Shown: positions 27,025-34,780 of the stretch, piece after piece
Numbering within the stretch: the stretch's first letter is position 1
How the letters are laid out: each line of letters starts with the position of its first letter
Assembly (NCBI GenBank): GCA_012520855.1
Contig: JAAYNO010000029.1
Location: 1-39,814, forward strand
From: Clostridiaceae bacterium
GTDB taxonomy: Bacteria; Bacillota; Clostridia; DSM-8532
DNA length: 39,814 nucleotides
Direction: 5' to 3'
The notes under the pieces: model-generated
Database searches by the model: none
The model's input: the letters and a program-made list of their open reading frames with translations, nothing else
Told to the model about the DNA's origin: nothing
Translations under genes and position numbers: made by a program

Positions 27025-27378
27025 GCCAATTGTGATGTTTTCGCTGTACTGATTATTGTTTTCATTGGACTCTGTAATTCTGTTTACATCATCGACCCAT
27101 GCCGTTACATTAAATGTTCCGTTGGATGCCGTCCACGTCGCTTTATTATTTGGTCCCCAGTTGGCAGTAAGGGTTACTGACGCGCCCGGCTGGAGGGAAT
27201 TTGTATGTGTATCGGACCAGCTCACTGTTGTTCCGTTGATCTGGAACTGTGCGCCAACGATAACTCCCTGGCTTGTAGCTCCGGTCCCCTGATTCTTGAC
27301 AACAGCCTTGAAGGTTACCTCATCCCCGGTTTTCGGATTTGAAGGTGTCCATTGAATGTCGGTTACGATAAGATCTGG
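27025..27378 (-). repeat. CARDB repeat 1
   Basis: PDLIVTDIQWTPSNPKTGDEVTFKAVVKNQG...NENNNQYSENITIG, 118 aa. Confidence 0.85.
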
Positions 27379-28063
27379 ATTGCCGCTTGGCGGTGTCTGG
27401 CCATAAACTTCAAACTCGGCTGCCTGACCACCTGTTGCACCTGAATTGCCGGTAAATCTTAATCGTACATAACGTACCGATGCTGTTGTGAAGTTGACGG
27501 TTACTGTGTTTCCTGATGAGGGGTTGAATGTGTAAGTAGCAGATGATTTAAGTGTAGTATAACTAGATCCATTGGTGCTGCCCTGAACTGAGAATGTCTG
27601 AGACCTTGAACCAGGATGGATTCAGTTTAATTACTACACTGCTTACGCTGTGAGTACTTCCGAGGTCTACAGTCAAGGTATTGGGGTAACTGTTTGGTGC
27701 TGCCTCCCAATAAGTATTGATATTCCCGTCATTGGCATTATGTGCGTAGTAAATTTGAGTGTGGCTGCTTGCTGTGATAGATTTTCCAAGAGCTAAGTTT
27801 TGATCGGCTGATACAATGACTGCAGGCAGGAATGCGAAGAATTGTACAACCAGTAGAAGCTGGATGAGCAGCATTGAGATAGTTCTTGAAAACTTGAATT
27901 TCATAGAATTCCTCCTTTATTAAATTTTATAAATTTAAGGCTTTACACCTGATGTCTAAAAAATCGGAGGTATTGATAAAGGCACAAGATAGCCCTTGCT
28001 GCAATTAAATCTTGATTATATACTGAATATTTCACACTTAACCTAATATAGCAAAATATGATA

Positions 28064-28075
28064 TTTAACGTTAAA
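28064..28075. promoter_or_regulatory. 12-nt perfect palindrome TTTAACGTTAAA upstream of GH87-like gene
   Basis: Read directly; function as an operator is a guess. Confidence 0.3.
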
Positions 28076-28312
28076 CCACCGAAGGAGTATAATTTAATCT
28101 ATAAATTTTCATCTAAAATAATCCATATATGTAAGTTATGCGACTAATTGTGAGGCTAAGAAGTAGATTCGAGATGTTATTTTATATTATAAAATAGAAT
28201 TTCATAGAATTCAAGTTTTATGTTAAACTTATTAAAAAAATATTTATTTGTTCGATCGGGTTAGATATTTTGACAATTATATTGAGTTTATTCATTCTCA
28301 TGCCAGCCGCAT

Positions 28313-28337
28313 TAAAAAGAGCCGTATTTTACGGCTC
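28313..28337 (-). terminator. Terminator of foldase gene
   Basis: gagccgta-ttt-tacggctc 8 bp stem; minus strand followed by TTTTT. Confidence 0.8.
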
Positions 28338-28362
28338 CTGGATTCGTCAAATTTTATTGTTT

Positions 28363-29484
28363 TTATTTATAAGAGATCGAGTCATATACCCGGTTGTTCT
28401 TGATTATATTGTAACGCGATTCCAGACCCCAGCTTTCTATTGCACTGTCATAGAAGCTCTCGCGGTCCCTGTATTCCAAAGTTTTCTTCACTGAATCCTT
28501 TACATCATCGTAAGTTGTTCTGCTGTCTATCCTGGCAACATAAATAAAATTATCGGTCTCAATAATATCAATATCGCCCGTTTTGTTTTCAAAAGCCCAC
28601 TCAATAAGATCCCAATCAATAAAGTATTCATATATTGAATTTTGGCTGTATGATATTTTTGCCTTTCCAATGGGTTTATCCTCATTAGAAGCTTCTTCCT
28701 CAGTATATTTTACAATAACCTTATCAAATTCCTCGCCCTGTTTAGCTTTATCTAATGCTTCTTCTGCGGTCTTTTTCTTTGCGGCAGCTTCTTCTTCAGA
28801 AAGGGGCATACCCATGTCATTAAATCTATATAATGTTACATAGCTTATATCTACCTTGTCATACACTTTAGCATCTTTATCATATTCAGCTTTCACTTCA
28901 TCTTCGGTAAAATCCTTTGCTGTATATTCATCCGTCAAATACTTGTTTTTGAATTTTTCTATAATACTGAATTTTTCATATAGGCTCTGCAGCTCTCTGG
29001 AACTAATATTATATTGTTCCCGGAACTGTTTTTCAGTCACTTGTCCCTTTAGCGAGTTTATAATTGCTGCAACCTGATTCTTTATTTCCGAATCGATTTT
29101 AAAGCCGGCTTCTTTCGCTTTGATATACTGAATAGTGAACTCCTTGGAAAAATCCAGAGCTTTACTTTTTGCAGCCTTGAACGGATCCTGCCCGTCGGCT
29201 GGAGTCGTCCAGAATTCTCTCTTTTCCTCATCGGTTGTAAGACCTTCGTTTGCTTCGGTAGAAGCTAATTGCTGCTTAAGGAAAAACTGATAATCAGACT
29301 TTGAGATCCTATGCCCGTCAACTGTTGCTACATAGCTGCCCGAATCTATAAAATAATAAACAGCAGCAAATACTAATATAACAACAATCGTAGCTATGAT
29401 TCTGGTTCTGGTAATGTCTCGCCGGGTCTTGATTAACTTTTTTTTGGACGTACCTGATTTATTCTTAAAAGTTTTCTTATCCAT
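28363..29484 (-). CDS. SurA/PrsA-type peptidylprolyl isomerase (SurA_N-like), membrane anchored
   Basis: N-terminal TM, SYVATVDGHRISKSDYQFFLKQQL, parvulin-like region AEEALDKAKQGEEFDKVIVKYTEEEASNEDKPIGKAKISY. Confidence 0.8.
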   Translation of the reverse strand: MDKKTFKNKSGTSKKKLIKTRRDITRTRIIATIVVILVFAAVYYFIDSGSYVATVDGHRISKSDYQFFLKQQLASTEANEGLTTDEEKREFWTTPADGQDPFKAAKSKALDFSKEFTIQYIKAKEAGFKIDSEIKNQVAAIINSLKGQVTEKQFREQYNISSRELQSLYEKFSIIEKFKNKYLTDEYTAKDFTEDEVKAEYDKDAKVYDKVDISYVTLYRFNDMGMPLSEEEAAAKKKTAEEALDKAKQGEEFDKVIVKYTEEEASNEDKPIGKAKISYSQNSIYEYFIDWDLIEWAFENKTGDIDIIETDNFIYVARIDSRTTYDDVKDSVKKTLEYRDRESFYDSAIESWGLESRYNIIKNNRVYDSISYK

Positions 29485-29576
29485 GTGTTTCATCCTTTTC
29501 CCCAAAAATAATACAAATAAATTTATACTCCAAATACAGCCCTGTCTTTATATCGGCTTAAGTATATAATAACTCT

Positions 29577-32500
29577 TCAATGCTCTAACTTCAATTTTTG
29601 TAGGTCTTGTAATAGAATTTTAATATTTTCTGTTGCTTCACGAGGACTATAACCCTTTGTGCGAATGGAAAGGTAGGGTTGTTTCCCCGCGCTGAACATA
29701 AGTTTCCCCTTCCACTTGCTCATTAATTCTCCAATTTTTTCTAACGGCAAACCTCCTTGCTCGGCAAAAATAAAAATTACAGCATCTTCTTTTTCTTTTA
29801 TAGCGGCAAAGCCTAGTGTTGCCGCAAGATTTCTGATGTAAGCCACCTCAATTAAAAGCTCTGTCTCGGGGGGGATATCACCATATCTGTCGATCAGTTC
29901 ATCCTTAATATCAAGTATATCTTCTTTAGTTTCAACGGCCGCAATTGTCCGGTACATATCTATCCTTTGTTCTTCATCGCTAATATAGGCCGCATCAATA
30001 TATGCGCTTGACAAAAGCTCAACTGTGGTATCAACAGCCCTGTTTGTGCCAGTTTTCCCTTTAAGCTCGGTAATTGTTTCATCCAAAAGCTTTAAGTACA
30101 TATCATACCCAACCGACTCCATATGTCCATGCTGTTCGGCTCCTAAAAGATTTCCCGCTCCCCTTATCTGCAAATCCCGCATTGCAATCTTGAAGCCCGA
30201 ACCAAACTCGGTAAACTCCTTTATTGCTTTAAGACGTTTTTCCGCTACCTCGCTTAACACCTTGTCTTTCTTATATGTCAAGTATGCATAAGCTAAACGA
30301 TTCGACCTGCCGACCCTGCCCCTGAGCTGGTAAAGCTGCGCCAGACCCAACCTGTCTGAGTCCTCGACAATAATAGTATTTACATTCGGCATATCAATGC
30401 CTGATTCAATGATCGTAGTACACACCAAAACATCAAAATCTTTATCTAAAAATGACTGGATGATCCGCTCCAATTCCCGCTCTCCCATCTGTCCATGGGC
30501 GTAATCGATCCTTGCCTCAGGAACCAGGCTTTTAAGCTGTATCACCTTGGACTGGATTCCCCTGACCCTGTTAAATAGGTAGAAAACCTGGCCTCCACGG
30601 GACAATTCCCTGTTTATGGCACTCTGGATTATATCGTCCCTGTGTTCCACCACATAGGTTTGGACAGGGTATCTGTGTTCCGGAGGATCCTCCAGCGTAC
30701 TTATATCCCTGATCCCTGATAAAGACATATTCAATGTTCTTGGAATTGGTGTAGCCGATAAAGTCAATATATCGACCTTCGGATAACGCGCTTTTATAGT
30801 TTCCTTATGTTCAACCCCGAAGCGCTGTTCCTCGTCAATAATAAGGAGACCTATATCTTTGAATTTAACGGATTCTCCCAATATCATGTGAGTTCCAATC
30901 AAAATATCGATTTTTCCGCTTTTTAAGTTTTTTATAATAGTTTTTTGCTCGGAATCAGTTCTGAACCTGCTTAACATCTCGACAGCAATAGGAAAGCCTG
31001 ATAATCTTTTTTTCAGGGTTTCATAATGCTGTGCAGCCAAAACGGTTGTCGGAACAAGAAAAGCTACCTGCTTGCTGTCCATAACAGCCTTAAAAGCAGC
31101 GCGAATTGCCACTTCAGTCTTCCCGTACCCAACATCGCCGCACAACAGTCTGTCCATTATAGTTTCAGATTCCATGTCCTTCTTTATTTCATCTGCGCAT
31201 CTAAGCTGGTCGGGAGTTTCGTCGAAGACGAAAGTTTCTTCAAACTGCTTTTGCCAAACTGTGTCCTGCGAGAAAGCATAACCTTTGGAGTTGCTGCGTT
31301 CTGCCTGTAACCTGATAAGTTCAGTAGCTAAAGTTCTCAGGGATTCCTTTACCCTTGCTTTTGCTTTTGCCCACTCCGTACCTCCCAGTTTATTAAGCCT
31401 GGGCTCACGGCCTTCTGAACCTATATATTTTTGAATCAGGTTCATGCTTGTGGTAGGAATATACAGCGAACCTCCGTCTTTGTAAGTTATTTTCAGGTAA
31501 TCCCTTCTTATGCCCTCAACAACAAGCTGTTCAATACCGTTATAGATGCCTATGCCATGCGCCTGGTGAACTACATAATCACCTGTTTTTAAATCTGTGA
31601 ACGACGAGATCCGTTTCCCCTTCTCAAAGGATTTTCTTCCGGCTCGAACCCTTGTTACTGTTATATCGCTTTCAGACAGAAACACAAGTTTTTCATCTAT
31701 ATATACAAAGCCAGTTTGAAGGTGTCCGTCTATCGCGAGTACAGAAGCTCTTTCTGGCCATGATCCGTCTTCCTTGCCGATAACGGCTGTTATGCCGTAT
31801 TCCCTTAAATCTTCGGTTACTTTTTGAATTCTCTCTTTTGTAGAACACAGAATTGCAACCCGGTAGTTATTAGATAACCATTTTTTTATATCCTCGCTTA
31901 TTAATTCAAGCTTTCCGTTATAAGAACTTATACTGGAGCCCCTTATTTTAACACTCGCTGCTTGCTTGCCCGTGATTGAATGATCACTGTCAAAAGATTC
32001 AAAAGTAATGAAGCAGTTATTTGTAGCTTCGGCCAAAAGATCATCCAGGTCAAAGAGCATAGAAAAAGTATCTTTAAGAATTATCCCTTTTTCCAGGAGG
32101 GTGTCGCATAAGTTGTTCAATGCCTCCAGCTCATTTTTCATTCGTTCCCGGGTCCTGTTGGATTCCTCAAAGAATACCAGATGCTTGCCTTTGATATAAT
32201 CAAAGAGGCTTGCCCTTTTTTCGAGAAGGTAGGGAATAAATTTATCGACCCCGGTAAAATAATGACTGTCCTGAAGCTTTTCAATATATCTGCCTATATT
32301 TTTGACAAGAAGAGTACCAAGTTCCTTTGAAATCAGCGGCAGGGTCTCCTCCAGAGCTTTATTGATCCTGACTTTGATATCGTCGATCTGATCACGGGAA
32401 TATACTATTTCTCTGGCAGGGTATATGTTCAGTTCATCACATTGTTCCACCGAGCGCTGAGTATCCTCAGAAAACCATCGCATAGTATCGATTTCTATAT

Positions 32501-33086
32501 CAAAAAACTCAATCCGGCAGGGCATTTCGCTATTCACCGGGAATATGTCCAGGATCCCTCCGCGTTTGGAGTATTGCCCCCGCCCCTCAACTTTTTCTTC
32601 TCTTTCATAGCCCATTTCCAGAAGCTTCATCTCCAGGAAATTTACATCAACAGTATCACCGGGCTTAAGGGTTATCAGTTGTTTTTCAAAATCGTCAGGA
32701 TCCATCAGATAGTGCATCAAAGCTTCGCCTGATGTCACTATAAATCTATAATCACCGTTTATGATCCTGGCTAATGAAGCTACTCTTTCGTGGGTCTGTT
32801 CAAAACTTCTGGCTTCTACGTCGTATAGCATTATTTCACGGTTGGATAAATATATGGCCTTTTCGCCTGTCAGATACGATAAATCAAGGTAGGCCTGACG
32901 AGCCTGCATTTCGTTCCATGCCACATACAGCCCTTTAAGACCTGTCATTTCAGCAACAGTATTTGCAATATGGCGTTTTTGTGAATCGGAAACGCCATTA
33001 ACAACCGAATCGGTTCCGGTTCTTGCCAGGTTTGCGATATAGTTTATCTTTTTTGAATTTTTCATTACTGAGGTTATCAATTTCAT
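29577..33086 (-). CDS. mfd: Transcription-repair coupling factor
   Basis: GDYVVHQAHGIGIYNGIEQL; LLCGDVGYGKTEVAIRAAFKAVMDSKQVAFLVPTTVLAAQHY; DEEQRFGVEHKE; TLSATPIPRTLNMSLSGIRD. Start 33086 with AAGAGGA RBS. Confidence 0.98.
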   Translation of the reverse strand: MKLITSVMKNSKKINYIANLARTGTDSVVNGVSDSQKRHIANTVAEMTGLKGLYVAWNEMQARQAYLDLSYLTGEKAIYLSNREIMLYDVEARSFEQTHERVASLARIINGDYRFIVTSGEALMHYLMDPDDFEKQLITLKPGDTVDVNFLEMKLLEMGYEREEKVEGRGQYSKRGGILDIFPVNSEMPCRIEFFDIEIDTMRWFSEDTQRSVEQCDELNIYPAREIVYSRDQIDDIKVRINKALEETLPLISKELGTLLVKNIGRYIEKLQDSHYFTGVDKFIPYLLEKRASLFDYIKGKHLVFFEESNRTRERMKNELEALNNLCDTLLEKGIILKDTFSMLFDLDDLLAEATNNCFITFESFDSDHSITGKQAASVKIRGSSISSYNGKLELISEDIKKWLSNNYRVAILCSTKERIQKVTEDLREYGITAVIGKEDGSWPERASVLAIDGHLQTGFVYIDEKLVFLSESDITVTRVRAGRKSFEKGKRISSFTDLKTGDYVVHQAHGIGIYNGIEQLVVEGIRRDYLKITYKDGGSLYIPTTSMNLIQKYIGSEGREPRLNKLGGTEWAKAKARVKESLRTLATELIRLQAERSNSKGYAFSQDTVWQKQFEETFVFDETPDQLRCADEIKKDMESETIMDRLLCGDVGYGKTEVAIRAAFKAVMDSKQVAFLVPTTVLAAQHYETLKKRLSGFPIAVEMLSRFRTDSEQKTIIKNLKSGKIDILIGTHMILGESVKFKDIGLLIIDEEQRFGVEHKETIKARYPKVDILTLSATPIPRTLNMSLSGIRDISTLEDPPEHRYPVQTYVVEHRDDIIQSAINRELSRGGQVFYLFNRVRGIQSKVIQLKSLVPEARIDYAHGQMGERELERIIQSFLDKDFDVLVCTTIIESGIDMPNVNTIIVEDSDRLGLAQLYQLRGRVGRSNRLAYAYLTYKKDKVLSEVAEKRLKAIKEFTEFGSGFKIAMRDLQIRGAGNLLGAEQHGHMESVGYDMYLKLLDETITELKGKTGTNRAVDTTVELLSSAYIDAAYISDEEQRIDMYRTIAAVETKEDILDIKDELIDRYGDIPPETELLIEVAYIRNLAATLGFAAIKEKEDAVIFIFAEQGGLPLEKIGELMSKWKGKLMFSAGKQPYLSIRTKGYSPREATENIKILLQDLQKLKLEH

Positions 33087-33108
33087 AAAAATCCTCTTGA
33101 TCAAGCTG

Positions 33109-33143
33109 GCGACTTGCATGCGTACGTTTAGTACGTCGGTCGC
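33109..33143 (-). other. Hairpin in mfd leader
   Basis: gcgac..gtcgc enclosing cgtac-gttta-gtacg. Confidence 0.4.
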
Positions 33144-33167
33144 ACCCTGCATTTATACAGACGTTGA

Positions 33168-33908
33168 CTATGGGCGCCCGTACACTTGCGAGGCAAAGCT
33201 TTGTATCAGCATCCAAAACATATTATCAGCATTAATACCCAGAATAGTCTGCGTCGTCAAGGCCATGCTGCGAAAAACAGGGTAGGCAACGGCCCTGATA
33301 AAACCGCTTATAAAGTCATTTGGGACAAGGACAACAATTGCCAGGAACATAAGCCCGATATAGTGCTCATATCTGGCGAATCTGTAGTATGACTCTTCAG
33401 GTATAAAGGTGGATATCAGTCTTGAGCCGTCCAAAGGAGGTACCGGAAGCATATTAAAAATTGCCAGATTTATATTCACTATGACGAGAAAAAAGAAAAA
33501 CAAGGAAACATTGATCAATATTCTGAACAAACCTTCAGTGTCGATCATAATTACCTTCGCATCAATAAGCTTAGCGATGATTCCGCTGATAAATATACTT
33601 ATGAACGCGAGTAAAATATTTGACAGAGGGCCTGCCATTGCCACAAGGATCGTTCCCGAACGACGGTTTTTCAGGTTAGAGAAATTTACCGGCACTGGTT
33701 TTGCCCAGCCGAATCCGACTGTGTACATCATTAAAACACCAATCACATCCAGATGCTTGAAAGGGTTTAAAGTAAGCCTGCCTGCCATTTTTGCAGTAGG
33801 ATCCCCAAGCTTGTATGCCACCCAGCCATGGGCAAATTCATGAACGGGCAATGCAAGAAAAAGTATCGGTGTCATCAATAATATGTTCTGCAGTGATAAA
33901 AAATTCAT
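33168..33908 (-). CDS. Site-2 protease family (M50) membrane metalloprotease
   Basis: LPVHEFAHGWVAYKLGDPTAKMAGRLTLNPFKHLD...VAMAGPLSN...FNMLPVPPLDGSRL. Confidence 0.95.
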   Translation of the reverse strand: MNFLSLQNILLMTPILFLALPVHEFAHGWVAYKLGDPTAKMAGRLTLNPFKHLDVIGVLMMYTVGFGWAKPVPVNFSNLKNRRSGTILVAMAGPLSNILLAFISIFISGIIAKLIDAKVIMIDTEGLFRILINVSLFFFFLVIVNINLAIFNMLPVPPLDGSRLISTFIPEESYYRFARYEHYIGLMFLAIVVLVPNDFISGFIRAVAYPVFRSMALTTQTILGINADNMFWMLIQSFASQVYGRP

Positions 33909-33929
33909 AGCATTTTCCTTCTTCTGGTA

Positions 33930-34295
33930 CTATTTTATTAATTTGATGATTGGTCCTAGAAAAACTAAAGCTCCGATTATTACTGAGATAACAGCGCTTA
34001 ACAAAACCGCTCCGGCACTGATATCCTTTACTTTCTTCGCTTTTTCAGAATATTGATCTGTTATCATGTCAGTTAGTATTTCAATAGCCGTATTAAACAA
34101 TTCACAAACGAAAACCAAGCCTATGGTTAAAAGCAAAGCAATCCATCTGGTGTTATCTATCCTTAAAATCAGACCCATAAGGATTGCCAGAATAGCAGCT
34201 ATGCTATGTATTTTCATGTTCCGCTCGCTTGCAAAGGCTAACAACCAACCTCTTAAAGCATTTTTAAAGCTCATGCCCATATCTTTATTCTTCAT
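33930..34295 (-). CDS. Diacylglycerol/undecaprenol kinase, DgkA family
   Basis: FKNALRGWLLAFASERNMKIHSIAAILAILMG...FVCELFNTAIEILTDMITDQYSEKAKKVKDISAGAVLL. Confidence 0.94.
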   Translation of the reverse strand: MKNKDMGMSFKNALRGWLLAFASERNMKIHSIAAILAILMGLILRIDNTRWIALLLTIGLVFVCELFNTAIEILTDMITDQYSEKAKKVKDISAGAVLLSAVISVIIGALVFLGPIIKLIK

Positions 34296-34780
34296 GTTGC
34301 GGGAAGCCCCATTTCTTCCAATATAACTTCCTGTATTGAAAACATAATCTTTTCATCTTCTTTCGATTCATGATCATAGCCTAAAAGATGCAATGCTCCG
34401 TGTACGGCTAAAAAGGCAAACTCCCGATTCTGGGAGTGACCGTATTTCAGAGCTTGTTCGAGTGCTTTGTCCACCGAAATCACTATATCTCCCAGAAAGA
34501 CCCTGCCCGTATCAGGATCAATATCGCCGGGCTCAATACAGGGTTCACCATAGGAATATTCTATCATAGGAAAAGAAAGAACATCGGTAGGCTCATCAAT
34601 TCCCCGGTGCTCCTTGTTTATTGTCCGAATACCATCATTATCTGTTAGTATGACATATGCTTCACAAAGAACTGGGAGCCCTTTTTTTTTCACACAGAGC
34701 TTAATGGCCTTTTCAATCAGCTTTATAGTCTCTCTGGGGATTGGCCTGTTCTTTTGGCGGTTGTATACGGTCAGCTTCAT
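34292..34780 (-). CDS. ybeY: Endoribonuclease YbeY
   Basis: IRTINKEHRGIDEPTDVLSFPM; HGALHLLGYDHE; start MKLTVYN at 34780 with AGAGGTGG RBS. Confidence 0.95.
   Translation of the reverse strand: MKLTVYNRQKNRPIPRETIKLIEKAIKLCVKKKGLPVLCEAYVILTDNDGIRTINKEHRGIDEPTDVLSFPMIEYSYGEPCIEPGDIDPDTGRVFLGDIVISVDKALEQALKYGHSQNREFAFLAVHGALHLLGYDHESKEDEKIMFSIQEVILEEMGLPAT

Larger units (their letters stand above)
24856..27904 (-). pseudogene. Secreted multidomain GH87-like alpha-1,3-glucanase, split by a frameshift near 27606-27612
   Basis: 5' ORF 27563-27904 encodes signal peptide and the first half of a CBM32/F5-8C domain; its second half, two CARDB domains, a CBM35/6-like domain and a GH87-like beta-helix (NNLADGVNFCQGTKNSTVINCSIRNNGDDGLAIW) continue in another frame that stays open past the tool's start at 27225 up to a stop at about 27643. 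Confidence 0.75.

Noticed and set aside
26570-27292. Plus-strand ORFs 26570-26890 and 27056-27292 that look homologous to each other
   Set aside because: Similarity merely mirrors the CARDB duplication on the opposite strand.
32998-33216. 72-aa minus ORF overlapping the mfd start
   Set aside because: No RBS or family; out of frame with mfd.
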